From: an uncultured Lachnospiraceae bacterium
GTDB lineage: Bacteria > Bacillota > Clostridia > Lachnospirales > Lachnospiraceae
Length of the DNA stretch: 64,000 bases
Assembly (NCBI GenBank): GCA_910587765.1
Contig: CAJUNR010000013.1
Span: 1-64,000, forward strand
Reading direction: 5' to 3'
Shown here: in pieces, positions 24,751 to 33,723 of the stretch
Layout: each line of letters opens with the position of its first letter
Numbering within the stretch: position 1 is the stretch's first letter
Made by a program: the position numbers and the translations under genes
Notes under the pieces: generated by a model
What the model was told of the DNA's origin: nothing
Databases searched by the model: none
Seen by the model: the letters and a program-made list of their open reading frames with translations, nothing else

Positions 24751-26181
24751 ATGGGCGAAAAATATATCATCGGTATCGACGAAGGCTCGCAGAGCGCCAA
24801 GATCACGGTTTTTGACCAGAGGGGAAACGTCGTCTGCGAAGACAAGGCGCCCCTTCGGCCTTATCATCTGCCCAGGCCCGGATATGTGGAGCATCCGGAT
24901 GACGACTGGTGGGACGCGATCTGTGCGGCGGGGAAAAAATGCATGGCGAAATTCACCGGGAACCGGGAAGACATCGTGGCGATCGGACTCTGTACGATCC
25001 GCTGCTGCCGGGCCTACCTGAAAGAAGACGGGACGCTGGCGCAGCCGGCTATGAGCTGGATGGATGTCCGGGTGTCGCAGCCTTACGAACATGTAAATCC
25101 GGATGTGCGCTATCTTGTGGCTTCCTCCGGATACATCACGCACCGGCTGACCGGAGAGAAGAAGGACACGGTAGCCAACTATGAATACGGCTGGCCGGTA
25201 GATGTGGACCGCTGGCAGTGGTCCGACGATCCGGAAGTCTACAAGGCGACCGGAATGCCGCGGGAGATGCTCTTTGACCTGGTGATGCCGGGAGAAGTCC
25301 TCGGATATGTGACGGAGAAGGCGGCCGAAGCCACCGGACTCCCCCAGGGGGTTCCGGTTGTGGCCACCTCCAACGACAAGGCGGTGGAAGGCCTGGGAAC
25401 GGGCTGCATGGGAGAGACGACGGCCTGTATTTCTCTGGGAACCTACACGACGGCCATGATGGAAGGAAAAGAGAATCTCAAAGGAACGTCCTGTGCATGG
25501 CCCAAGTTCTCCTGCGTGCCGAACAAATACCTCTATGACAGCAACGGCATCCGCAGAGGCATGTGGACCATAAGCTGGTTCCGCGATATACTGGGAGACA
25601 GCTATATCAGGATGGCCGAGAGCATGGGCAAATCCGCGGAGGAGCTGCTGAGCGAGGAGGCCGGGAAGGTTCCGGCAGGCTGCGACGGACTGATGACCGT
25701 GCTTGACTGGCTGGCTCCGGTGGAGGCTCGTTACAAGAAGGGCGTCATGATCGGCTTTGACGGAAGGCATACGAGAGGACATATGTATCGTTCTCTGTTG
25801 GAGGCGGTGGCGATGACGCTGAAAAAGCATGTGGACGATATGTGCCGGGAAGTGGACGCGAAGCTCGAGCAGATCATCATCACCGGAGGCGGTTCCAACA
25901 GCAGTCTCTTCATGCAGATCTTTGCGGACGTCTTCCAGATTCCGATCGTGCGCAATGAGATCAGCGGAGCCGCGGGTCTGGGCGCCGCCATCTGCGGAGC
26001 GGTCGCGGCAGGCATCTATGGAAGCTTCGACGAGGCGGTCGCCGGGATGGTGCGTGTAAAAGATACGTTTACTCCGAATCCCGAAAACGCGAAGCTGTAC
26101 GAGCGTCTCCTTCCGATTTATCTGGGGATCACGGAGCATACGGACGAGGTGCTGAAAAAATCTTATGAACTGTTTCAGTAA
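24751..26181 (+). CDS. FGGY family carbohydrate kinase
   Basis: 476 residues. The phosphate-1 motif GIDEGSQSAKITVFD is at the N-terminus, SLGTYTTAM is the second phosphate loop, and ITGGGSNSSLFMQIFADV with GAAGLGAAICGAV is the C-terminal FGGY signature. It phosphorylates a sugar or polyol with ATP; substrate-binding residues do not match a clear subfamily to me. With the upstream SDR it could convert an incoming polyol to a phosphorylated ketose, giving the effector sensed by GlpP. GGGAGAAA is the ribosome site. Confidence 0.9.
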   Translation: MGEKYIIGIDEGSQSAKITVFDQRGNVVCEDKAPLRPYHLPRPGYVEHPDDDWWDAICAAGKKCMAKFTGNREDIVAIGLCTIRCCRAYLKEDGTLAQPAMSWMDVRVSQPYEHVNPDVRYLVASSGYITHRLTGEKKDTVANYEYGWPVDVDRWQWSDDPEVYKATGMPREMLFDLVMPGEVLGYVTEKAAEATGLPQGVPVVATSNDKAVEGLGTGCMGETTACISLGTYTTAMMEGKENLKGTSCAWPKFSCVPNKYLYDSNGIRRGMWTISWFRDILGDSYIRMAESMGKSAEELLSEEAGKVPAGCDGLMTVLDWLAPVEARYKKGVMIGFDGRHTRGHMYRSLLEAVAMTLKKHVDDMCREVDAKLEQIIITGGGSNSSLFMQIFADVFQIPIVRNEISGAAGLGAAICGAVAAGIYGSFDEAVAGMVRVKDTFTPNPENAKLYERLLPIYLGITEHTDEVLKKSYELFQ

Positions 26182-26235
26182 TTCTATAAAGAACCGGTAA
26201 AAAGGGATTGGCGGCTGCGCATGCGGCCGCTGATT

Positions 26236-26433
26236 CGTTACTTTTCACCCTCACGCCAACGGGACGCCCGATGCGGACAGATAAGTCTTCAAGACCCCGC
26301 TTGCGCTTAATGAAGGGACGCAGCGGTACTAAGGGCGCAAAAGACGCGCCCTAAGGACCGGCGCCCTTCAATGGGTCTTTCAGACTTATCTGTCCACACT
26401 GGGCTGACATCGACTGACGTGTGAAAAGTAACG
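26236..26433 (+). repeat. 197-bp structured repeat, copy A
   Basis: Terminal 13-bp inverted repeats (26236-26248 and 26421-26433, GTTACTTTTCAC/GTGAAAAGTAAC core). Inside: a GGACGCCCGATGCG module, a long stem 26275-26288 with 26382-26395, an AAGACCC/GGGTCTT stem, GAAGGG/CCCTTC, and an apical hairpin GGGCGC/GCGCCC with AAAAGAC loop flanked by TAAGG words. Copy B (27362-27558) is in the same orientation and flanks the other side of the DUF89 gene. Confidence 0.85.
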
Positions 26434-26479
26434 CTGATGCTGGTATCCGGACATGTATTATTGAAAAAGAGGAGGACAG

Positions 26480-27352
26480 ATGAGAGCAGAGGAAGCGTGT
26501 AAAACGTGCAGCAGGAAAAAGGCGGAGATGTACGTGGAACTCTATCAGGCGCCGGAAGAACGGAAGAAAGAGGTTTTGAGACAAACGGAGCGGTATCTGG
26601 AAGAGGCGGGAACCGCCCTGTCCGCGCCGCAGATGATGGCGGGGGTGCTGGACCTTTTGAAAAAAGAGACCGGGATTCGGGATCCGTACGAGCGGATTAA
26701 GAGGGAATATAATCTGCTTCTGCTTGGCATGGAGGAAGAGATTCTGCGCAGGATTCATGAAGCGGAAGATATCTTCCGTGCGGCCATGCATTACGCGGCG
26801 GTGGGAAATTATATTGATTTCGGAGCCCTTTCCGACGTCAATGAGGAGCAGTTAAAGGAACTTTTGGAAGGCTGCGGCCGTCTGCGCCTGGATCCGGAGG
26901 AGAGCATGCGCTTCCAGGAAGAACTCGCACGGGCCGAAAAGCTTTTGTATATTACAGACAATGCCGGCGAGATTGTACTCGATAAAATTTTTATAAAGAT
27001 ATTAAAGGAGCTTTATCCGAAGCTTCAGGTCTGCGTTCTGGTAAGAGGGGAGCCGGTGCTCAACGACGCCACGGCGGAAGATGCGAAGATGATCGGTCTG
27101 GACCGGATTGCCGCTGTGATTCCCAACGGGACGAGTGTTCCGGGGACGGAGTACGGACAGATCTCCAAAGAAGCGAGAGAAGCTCTTGACCGGGCGGATC
27201 TGTGTTTCGCCAAGGGACAGGGAAATTTCGAGAGCCTGAGAGAATGCGGGAAAAATATCTACTATCTGTTTCTGTGCAAATGCGATCTGTTTGTGGAGCG
27301 GTTTCAGGTGGAACGGCTGACGCCGGCTTTTGTCAACGAGCTTCGTACGTAG
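26480..27352 (+). CDS. DUF89 / ARMT1-like damage-control phosphatase
   Basis: 290 residues, with an N-terminal CKTC pair typical of the prokaryotic DUF89 subgroup. Active-site motifs are ITDNAGEIVLDKIF (Asp-Asn for metal), VRGEPVLNDAT with the following Asp, and FAKGQGNFESL. The family hydrolyses phosphate from damaged or excess sugar phosphates using Mn/Co/Ni. Its place behind the FGGY kinase suggests clearing of phosphorylated side products, though it is separated from the kinase by a structured repeat and may be independently expressed. GAGGAGG precedes the ATG. Confidence 0.87.
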   Translation: MRAEEACKTCSRKKAEMYVELYQAPEERKKEVLRQTERYLEEAGTALSAPQMMAGVLDLLKKETGIRDPYERIKREYNLLLLGMEEEILRRIHEAEDIFRAAMHYAAVGNYIDFGALSDVNEEQLKELLEGCGRLRLDPEESMRFQEELARAEKLLYITDNAGEIVLDKIFIKILKELYPKLQVCVLVRGEPVLNDATAEDAKMIGLDRIAAVIPNGTSVPGTEYGQISKEAREALDRADLCFAKGQGNFESLRECGKNIYYLFLCKCDLFVERFQVERLTPAFVNELRT

Positions 27353-27361
27353 TGCCGTTCG

Positions 27362-27558
27362 GTTGCTTTTTCATCCAACGCCACCCGGACGCCCGATGCG
27401 GGCAGATCATCCTTCCAGACCCCGCTTGCGCTTAATGAAGGGGCGCAACGGTACTAAGGCGCGAAAAGACCGCGCCTAAGGACCGGCGCCCTTCAATGGG
27501 TCTTTCAGGAAGATCAGCCCGCATCGGGCTGGGAACCGGCATGGGTGCGAAAAGGAGC
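27362..27558 (+). repeat. 197-bp structured repeat, copy B
   Basis: It begins 9 bases after the DUF89 stop and ends 11 bases before the BCCT stop. The order of words is the same as in copy A, including GGACGCCCGATGCG, CGCTTGCGCTTAATGAAGGG, GGTACTAAGG and CTTCAATGGGTCTTTCAG. Stem sequences differ with compensation: the apical stem is GGCGCG/CGCGCC instead of GGGCGC/GCGCCC, and the long stem is GGGCAGATCATCCT with AGGAAGATCAGCCC. Confidence 0.85.
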
Positions 27559-27569
27559 GCCGCGCGCCC

Positions 27570-29210
27570 TTATTTTTTGTGCAGCATCCGTTCAAAAAAT
27601 CCGGGCCGGTGGTTTTCGGCTCCTTCATAGGGGAGACGTTCGCTTGGAAGCGGGCGGCCGCTTTCGTCGTAGTCTTCCTGGAATACGTCGAATTTGGAAG
27701 GATTTCTCATGATCCGGATCCAGCCGATCAGGAAAAACACGAAGAAGATCGTAGCGGGAAATCCGCCCACATTGCAGAGCTCTTTGATGCCGTCGATGCC
27801 GTTGCCGCATACGGCGGTGAGGCAGAGAACACCTAAAGTTACGCCCCAGACTACTTTCAGAATGATGGGCGATTCGGTATCGTCGGCGGTCAGCCCGTGG
27901 GTGCACAGTCCTGCCATGGCGTTGGTGTTGGAGTCGGAGGCCGTGACGAAGCTGACGAACACGATAAATAAAAACAGAGGAATGGTCAGGATGGCAAGGG
28001 GCAGATGGTTCAGCACGGCAAAGGTGGCCGCTTCGGTCCCTCCCGCGGTCATGGCGTCGTTGATTCCGTAGCCGGCCAGCTCAAAGTTGATGGCGGTGCC
28101 GGAGAACAGACCTACCCAGGCGACGCTGAACAGGGCAGGAATGAAGAAGATGACGTTTATCACTTCCCGTACGGTAAAGCCTCTGGAGATTTTTCCCATA
28201 AATACGGCGGTGATGGGCATCCACGCCATCCAGCAGCACATATAGAAGCTGGGCCACCAGCGGCTCCAGCCGTCTCCGGCGGAAGTGGAGGTCCAGAGCC
28301 CCATCTGGAAGAAATTGGTCAGATAGCCGCCGAAGCTTTCACAGGTTAAATCCAGAAGATAGGCGGTAGGGCCGCAGGCCAGCATGAAGATGCCCATAAC
28401 CAGATAGACCTTGGAGTTGATGGAGGAAAGAATACGGATGCCGTTCATGACTCCGGAGGCGGCGGAGATGACAAAAGCCGCCACGATGACAACGCCGCAG
28501 ATAATATACAGGTAGTTGCCGTTGGAGATTCCGGTCAGATCGCTGATGCCTCCGCTTAGAAGGAGCACGCCCGACCCCATGGAAGCAGCCATGCCGCACA
28601 CCAGGCAGAACAGGCAGATACAGTCCACTACCGGTGTGACTTTGACCGCGTATTGTTCTCCGATGGTGGGAATCAGCATCGAGCCGATGGCGAAGGGTTT
28701 CTTCATATTAAAAAAGACAAAGGCGAACAGAAGCGCGGGCAGTCCGTAGATCGCCATCGGAGAGAATGTCCACTCCAGGAACATGGTCTGCATGGCCCAT
28801 CGTACGGAAGCGCCGGAATACGCTCCTTCCGTAATGTTTGCCGGCGGCGCCGAGATATGGTACATCGGTTCTGCGCAGCCCCACAAAAGGATGCCGGCGG
28901 CCATGATGGTGCAGAGAATGATCCAGATATAGTTGGTATAGCTCATCATGGGACGGGCTTTGGAACCGCCGAAGCGTACTTTGCTGATGGGCGCTATGTA
29001 GGATACGATCATCAGGACGACGGCGAGGGTGGTAGTCGTGTTGAAGAGCCACTGGAAATTGGTGACGATATAGGTCTGTGCAGAGCTCATGGCAAGCTCA
29101 AAGGCTTCATAGTTGACAAAGCTCAAAATCAGGATCGCAACGATGATCAGCCATGGGGGCAGAAAGATCGCCCAGTTGATTCCTTTTGCCTGTTTGTTGT
29201 TTTCGTTCAT
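27570..29210 (-). CDS. BCCT family transporter
   Basis: 546 residues with 12 hydrophobic segments. The signature region WSRWWPSFYMCCWMAWMPITAVFMGKISRGFTVREVI matches the betaine/carnitine/choline transporter family motif. These carriers take up quaternary ammonium compounds such as glycine betaine, either with Na+/H+ or as exchangers. AGGAGG lies 6 bases before the ATG. It follows the YcxB-like gene by 56 bases, probably the same transcript. The gene ends against repeat copy B. Confidence 0.9.
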   Translation of the reverse strand: MNENNKQAKGINWAIFLPPWLIIVAILILSFVNYEAFELAMSSAQTYIVTNFQWLFNTTTTLAVVLMIVSYIAPISKVRFGGSKARPMMSYTNYIWIILCTIMAAGILLWGCAEPMYHISAPPANITEGAYSGASVRWAMQTMFLEWTFSPMAIYGLPALLFAFVFFNMKKPFAIGSMLIPTIGEQYAVKVTPVVDCICLFCLVCGMAASMGSGVLLLSGGISDLTGISNGNYLYIICGVVIVAAFVISAASGVMNGIRILSSINSKVYLVMGIFMLACGPTAYLLDLTCESFGGYLTNFFQMGLWTSTSAGDGWSRWWPSFYMCCWMAWMPITAVFMGKISRGFTVREVINVIFFIPALFSVAWVGLFSGTAINFELAGYGINDAMTAGGTEAATFAVLNHLPLAILTIPLFLFIVFVSFVTASDSNTNAMAGLCTHGLTADDTESPIILKVVWGVTLGVLCLTAVCGNGIDGIKELCNVGGFPATIFFVFFLIGWIRIMRNPSKFDVFQEDYDESGRPLPSERLPYEGAENHRPGFFERMLHKK

Positions 29211-29266
29211 ATGATATCCTCCTGCTCATTTAAAGTTCTGCAGCCGCCCGGTCCGGGGCTTCTGCA

Positions 29267-29836
29267 TTATCTATATGTAACTCCGCGCCGGTCATGGAAG
29301 GCGCGGATATTGGTTTTCAGGATGGTGCGGACCAGAGAGTGTTCGGATTCCGGGATGGAGCGTTTGGGGAGACAGACGGTATGGAAACGGTCCGGCCGGA
29401 TGGCAAACAGCCGGTCGGTCTCATAGGCCCGGCTGCGGGCGTCTCCGTCTAACAACAGCGTTTCGCCGCCCGGAAGAATCAGGTACCCTTCCTCGCATAA
29501 AGTGAGTTCGTAGACTCCAGTCCTTTTAGCAACGGTTCTGGCGGCGCGGCCGGCCCGGAGAGCGGGAGCGGCGGACACCAGATAAGAGAACAGGGCGAAG
29601 AAAAGCGCGGTCAGCGCAAACTGCAGTCCGTAGGGGTGGAGTCCGTACAGGCAGACGCAGACGAGAGCCGCCGCCAGAAGGACGAAGCTCATGATCCGTC
29701 TGGAGACGGGGCTTCTGCGGTCGATGATGAGGAGAAAGGCTTCCCGGGCTTCCTCAAAAGTCAGCGTGAAGCGGAGGAAAAGACCGGGGCCGGCGGAAGA
29801 TGCGGATGAAATACCGGATTGTCTGTTCTGTTGCAA
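29267..29836 (-). CDS. YcxB-like membrane-associated protein
   Basis: 189 residues if started at TTG 29836, which has AAAGGAG 9 bases upstream; the frame stays open upstream to 30031 but crosses a hairpin and promoter, so the longer form is unlikely. Two adjacent hydrophobic segments (IMSFVLLAAALVCVCLYG and LQFALTALFFALFSYLVSA) follow the N-terminal strand, then a C-terminal domain with RTGVYELTLCEEGYLIL and DRFHTVCLPKRSIPE, the YcxB-like pattern. Function unknown. Confidence 0.7.
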   Translation of the reverse strand: MQQNRQSGISSASSAGPGLFLRFTLTFEEAREAFLLIIDRRSPVSRRIMSFVLLAAALVCVCLYGLHPYGLQFALTALFFALFSYLVSAAPALRAGRAARTVAKRTGVYELTLCEEGYLILPGGETLLLDGDARSRAYETDRLFAIRPDRFHTVCLPKRSIPESEHSLVRTILKTNIRAFHDRRGVTYR

Positions 29837-29914
29837 AATGATGTCTCCTTTCCGGGCGGAGAATTTCTGATGATACCGGTCAGAGACGTTTCGCCTTGCC
29901 CGCCCCGCACATAA

Positions 29915-30031
29915 AATAAATAAAAAAGACAGCGCATGCAGGATACTCATGCGCTGTCTTTCATCGTTCTCTCTTTTAAGCGTTCTGTATTTACTTATTA
30001 TAAGTATATAGTATTTGTCTAAAATAGTCAA
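29915..30031 (-). promoter_or_regulatory. promoter and attenuator-like hairpin of the YcxB-BCCT unit
   Basis: Minus strand: TTGACT (30031-30026), 17-bp spacing, TATACT (30008-30003). Downstream is a perfect 14-bp hairpin (29961-29948 with 29938-29925) with a T-rich tail (TTTTTTATTTATTTT), about 90 bases before the TTG start. A possible five-codon leader ORF (ATG within GAGAGAACGATG) ends in the left arm. Confidence 0.55.
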
Positions 30032-30218
30032 TGCGCAGATGGAAATGAGGGAAAATATATGTAAAATGCTGATGCCGCGGAAAATGCAGGCCGCGGGAAC
30101 GAATCGTCCGTCCTGCCTGCCGGGACTACGAAAAGCAGGCGGAGCCGACGGAAAACCCTGTCGAAAAGCGGATGCAGGCGCCGGAAAAACAGAAAAAACA
30201 GAAAACTGAAAAAAGTAC

Positions 30219-30247
30219 TTGCAAAACGCAGAACTTTCCTATATAAT
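30219..30247 (+). promoter_or_regulatory. promoter of the ribosomal protein supercluster
   Basis: TTGCAA, 17-bp spacing, TATAAT. It lies about 240 bases upstream of rpsJ and leaves a long leader. Confidence 0.8.
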
Positions 30248-30252
30248 GAATC

Positions 30253-30466
30253 ACGTTGTGACATTGATAGCGATGAAGCGTGAGGTTGCCGCGCTGTTGC
30301 GTGGGTTTTCCGTGGAGCGAATGTCAAGTTAGCAAACTGGCGACAAGTCACTGTACAGATTAAAACTGTCCTTCAGGGAGAAGGAGACGACGTGTGTGAA
30401 TCATTGCGATACACACGGGAGAGTGTACAGTCACCGCTTGTCGTACTGGTCATCAGAAGTACGAAT
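30253..30466 (+). promoter_or_regulatory. structured 5' leader of rpsJ
   Basis: A leader of about 215 nt with several possible stems: GACATT (30260s) with AATGTC (30320s), GTGTGT...ACACAC near 30395-30420, and CGACAAG/CTTGTCG spanning about 30342-30440. No T-tract terminator is seen. It could be an autoregulatory r-protein leader; the family is not identified. Confidence 0.5.
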
Positions 30467-30484
30467 AAGGAGGCGACTTTTTTT

Positions 30485-30802
30485 ATGGCAAGTCAGGTAA
30501 TGAGAATCACAATGAAAGCTTATGATCATCAGTTGATCGATGCATCTGCCAGAAAGATCATCGAGACGGTGAAGAAGACGGGATCCCAGGTGAGCGGTCC
30601 GGTACCTCTTCCGACGAAGAAGGAAGTGGTGACGATTATCCGCGCGGTACACAAGTATAAAGATTCCCGCGAGCAGTTCGAGCAGAGAACTCATAAGAGA
30701 CTGATCGATATCATTGCACCCACACAGAAGACGGTGGACGCTCTGTCCCGCCTTGAGATGCCTGCGGGTGTGTATGTCGACATAAAAATGAAAACCAAAT
30801 AA
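30485..30802 (+). CDS. rpsJ: 30S ribosomal protein S10
   Basis: 105 residues (MASQVMRITMKAYDHQLIDASARKI form), first gene of the S10 operon. S10 is part of the 30S head and, as NusE, of the antitermination complex. ATG 30485 has AAGGAGG 11 bases upstream and matches the usual N-terminus; the frame is open further upstream but without support. Confidence 0.97.
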   Translation: MASQVMRITMKAYDHQLIDASARKIIETVKKTGSQVSGPVPLPTKKEVVTIIRAVHKYKDSREQFEQRTHKRLIDIIAPTQKTVDALSRLEMPAGVYVDIKMKTK

Positions 30803-30887
30803 CCCATGCCAAAGGCAGGGTAAATCCTGCGGCTAGAATGAATGCCCGACGGGTATTCCGCTGTAGAGAAAACAGGAGGAAAGAAGA

Positions 30888-31523
30888 ATGAAGAAAGCTA
30901 TTTTAGCGACAAAAGTCGGAATGACGCAGATCTTCAACGAAGACGGAGTTTTAACTCCGGTGACGGTACTGCAGGCTGGTCCGTGCGTTGTGACTCAGGT
31001 CAAGACCGAGGAAAACGACGGGTACAGCGCGGTTCAGGTCGGTTTCGTTGACATCAGAGAGAAGCTGGTGAGCAAACCGAAGAAAGGACACTTTGACAAA
31101 GCGGGTGTTTCCTATAAGAGATTTGTCAGAGAACTGAAGTTGGAGAATGCTTCTGAATATGCAGTTGCACAGGAGATCAGGGCGGACATCTTCGCGGCAG
31201 GCGACAAGATCGACGCGACGGCGATCTCCAAGGGAAAAGGTTTCCAGGGCGCGATCAAGAGACTCGGACAGCACAGAGGACCGATGGCGCACGGCTCCAA
31301 ATTCCATCGCCATCAGGGTTCCAACGGCGCATGTTCGGATCCCAGCAAGGTGTTCAAGGGAAAAGGAATGCCCGGACATATGGGTTCCAAACGGATCACC
31401 ATCCAGAACCTGGAGATCGTAAGAGTAGACGCTGAGAATAACTTATTGCTGGTAAAAGGTGCGGTACCAGGACCTAAGAAAGCTTTAGTTACCATCAAAG
31501 AGACGGTTAAATCCGGTAAGTAA
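30888..31523 (+). CDS. rplC: 50S ribosomal protein L3
   Basis: 211 residues with the L3 start KKAILATKVGMTQIF, the KGKGFQGAIKR and GPMAHGSKFHR blocks and C-terminal AVPGPKKALVTIK. It initiates 50S assembly. AGGAGGAAAG precedes the ATG. The 85-base gap after rpsJ holds a small AATGCCC/GGGTATT hairpin. Confidence 0.97.
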   Translation: MKKAILATKVGMTQIFNEDGVLTPVTVLQAGPCVVTQVKTEENDGYSAVQVGFVDIREKLVSKPKKGHFDKAGVSYKRFVRELKLENASEYAVAQEIRADIFAAGDKIDATAISKGKGFQGAIKRLGQHRGPMAHGSKFHRHQGSNGACSDPSKVFKGKGMPGHMGSKRITIQNLEIVRVDAENNLLLVKGAVPGPKKALVTIKETVKSGK

Positions 31524-31551
31524 GGTTTGAAGGGAAAGGAGGAACACACAG

Positions 31552-32172
31552 ATGGCAAACGTATCTGTTTATAATATGGAAGGCAAAGAAGTTGGCACGA
31601 TGGAATTAAACGATGCGGTATTTGGTGTTGATGTGAATGAGCACCTGGTACACATGGCAGTCGTTGCACAGCTTGCGAATAAGAGACAGGGTACCCAGAA
31701 AGCGAAGACCCGTTCCGAAGTTTCCGGCGGCGGAAGAAAGCCCTGGAGACAGAAGGGAACCGGACATGCCCGTCAGGGTTCCACAAGAGCTCCCCAGTGG
31801 ACCGGAGGCGGCGTTGTCTTCGCCCCGACCCCGAGAGACTACAGCATCAGACTGAACAGGAAAGAGAAGAGACTGGCGCTCAAATCCGCTCTGACGAGCA
31901 GAGTGCAGGAGCAGAAGTTCATCGTTCTCGACGAGCTGAAGTTTGATGAGATCAAGACGAAGAAGATGCAGGCGGTTCTGGATGCGCTGAATGTGTCCAG
32001 GGCGCTGGTGGTTCTCGACGAGAACGACCAGAACGTGGTGAAGTCTGCGAGAAACATTGAGAATGTTCAGACAGCTCTGACCAATACCATCAACGTATAC
32101 GATATTCTGAAATATAATACCGTGATCGTTACGAAAGCTGCTGTCGCAACCATCGAGGAGGTATATGCGTAA
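31552..32172 (+). CDS. rplD: 50S ribosomal protein L4
   Basis: 206 residues. The exit-tunnel loop KTRSEVSGGGRKPWRQKGTG and GGVVFAPTPRDY are L4 hallmarks. L4 can autoregulate S10 operons in some bacteria. The stop overlaps the rplW start (TAATG). Confidence 0.97.
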   Translation: MANVSVYNMEGKEVGTMELNDAVFGVDVNEHLVHMAVVAQLANKRQGTQKAKTRSEVSGGGRKPWRQKGTGHARQGSTRAPQWTGGGVVFAPTPRDYSIRLNRKEKRLALKSALTSRVQEQKFIVLDELKFDEIKTKKMQAVLDALNVSRALVVLDENDQNVVKSARNIENVQTALTNTINVYDILKYNTVIVTKAAVATIEEVYA

Positions 32173-32471
32173 TGGCTGATATTAAATACTATGATGTAAT
32201 CCTCAAACCGGTGATCACTGAGAAGAGCATGGACGCCATGGGCGAGAAGAAATACACCTTCCTCGTTCACACGGAGGCGACCAAGGCGCAGGTGAAGGAA
32301 GCAGTGGAGAAGATGTTCGCCGGAACGAAAGTAAAAAGCGTCAACACCATGAACTGCGGAGGCAAGAAGAAGAGACGCGGCATGGTCGTCGGCAGAACCG
32401 CAAAGACGAAAAAGGCAATCGTACAGCTTACCGCTGACAGCAAAGAGATCGAGATCTTTGAGGGACTGTAA
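32172..32471 (+). CDS. rplW: 50S ribosomal protein L23
   Basis: 99 residues (DVILKPVITEKSMDAMGEKKYTF). It lies at the tunnel exit and docks SRP and trigger factor. Start overlaps the rplD stop by one base. Confidence 0.97.
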   Translation: MADIKYYDVILKPVITEKSMDAMGEKKYTFLVHTEATKAQVKEAVEKMFAGTKVKSVNTMNCGGKKKRRGMVVGRTAKTKKAIVQLTADSKEIEIFEGL

Positions 32472-32549
32472 AAAGTCCGTCTGAGGATTGCCGGCCTATA
32501 TGTTTACTACAAACATGATGAGTAAAGTAGATCGAAAGGAGACAAAGTA

Positions 32550-33392
32550 ATGGGAATCAAAACCTATCGCCCATATACACCGTCCAGAAGACACATGTCC
32601 GGATATGATTTCGCGGAGATCACCAAGAGCACTCCGGAGAAATCCCTCACGACTTCTCTGAAGAAGAACGCCGGACGGAACGCCCAGGGTAAAATCACAG
32701 TGAGACACCGCGGAGGCGGACACAAGAGAAAATACAGAATTATTGATTTCAAGAGAAGGAAAGACGGGATTCCGGCAAAAGTCATCGGAATCGAGTACGA
32801 TCCGAACAGAACCGCCAACATCGCACTGATCTGCTACGCAGACGGCGAGAAAGCATATATCCTTGCACCTCAGGGTCTGACCGACGGCATGACGGTCATG
32901 AACGGACCGGAAGCGGAGGTGCATCTGGGCAACTGCCTGCCGCTGGAGAACATTCCGGTCGGTACTATGGTCCACAATGTGGAACTGTATGCCGGCAAGG
33001 GAGGACAGCTGGTCCGCTCCGCAGGCAACAGCGCGCAGCTTATGGCAAAAGAAGGAAAGTACGCAACGCTTCGTATGCCATCTGGTGAAATGAGAATGGT
33101 ACCGATTAAGTGCCGCGCGACGATCGGCGTCGTGGGCAACGGCGAGCACAACCTGATCAATATCGGAAAAGCAGGAAGAAAACGCCATATGGGTATCCGT
33201 CCTACCGTCCGTGGTTCTGTTATGAACCCCAACGATCATCCGCACGGCGGCGGCGAGGGCAAGACCGGTATCGGCCGTCCGGGTCCGTGTACACCGTGGG
33301 GCAAGCCGGCGCTTGGACTGAAGACGAGAAAGAAGAACAAGAAGTCCAACAAGCTGATCGTCAGAAGAAGAGACGGCAGAACGATTAAATAA
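32550..33392 (+). CDS. rplB: 50S ribosomal protein L2
   Basis: 280 residues, beginning GIKTYRPYTPSRRHMSG, with RGSVMNPNDHPHGGGEGKTGIG containing the conserved peptidyl-transferase-proximal histidine. GAAAGGAG precedes the ATG. Confidence 0.97.
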   Translation: MGIKTYRPYTPSRRHMSGYDFAEITKSTPEKSLTTSLKKNAGRNAQGKITVRHRGGGHKRKYRIIDFKRRKDGIPAKVIGIEYDPNRTANIALICYADGEKAYILAPQGLTDGMTVMNGPEAEVHLGNCLPLENIPVGTMVHNVELYAGKGGQLVRSAGNSAQLMAKEGKYATLRMPSGEMRMVPIKCRATIGVVGNGEHNLINIGKAGRKRHMGIRPTVRGSVMNPNDHPHGGGEGKTGIGRPGPCTPWGKPALGLKTRKKNKKSNKLIVRRRDGRTIK

Positions 33393-33411
33393 TTAAGAGG
33401 AGGTTTCACCA

Positions 33412-33690
33412 ATGGCTCGTTCATTAAAAAAAGGACCATTTGCAGATGCTAGCTTACTGAAAAAAGTAGACGCAATGAACGCAAGCGGAAATAAGGCCGT
33501 GATCAAGACCTGGTCCCGCCGTTCCACCATCTTCCCGCAGATGGTTTCCCATACATTTGCAGTTCATGACGGAAGAAAACATGTGCCGGTATACGTTACC
33601 GAGGATATGGTAGGCCACAAGCTCGGCGAGTTCGTGCCCACCAGAACCTACAGAGGCCATGGCAAAGACGAGAAAAAGTCCAGACGTTAA
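33412..33690 (+). CDS. rpsS: 30S ribosomal protein S19
   Basis: 92 residues, ARSLKKGPFADASLLKKV and the C-terminal LGEFVPTRTYRGH. Part of the 30S head, pairs with S13. AGGAGG precedes the ATG. Confidence 0.97.
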   Translation: MARSLKKGPFADASLLKKVDAMNASGNKAVIKTWSRRSTIFPQMVSHTFAVHDGRKHVPVYVTEDMVGHKLGEFVPTRTYRGHGKDEKKSRR

Positions 33691-33723
33691 TCATAGTCAA
33701 TTTTTGGAAGGAGGTTTCATCTA

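Noticed and set aside
26236..27558. CRISPR-like or HEARO/omega-RNA interpretation of the paired repeats
   Set aside because: No regular spacer pattern and no HNH/TnpB gene nearby; the copies flank a phosphatase gene.
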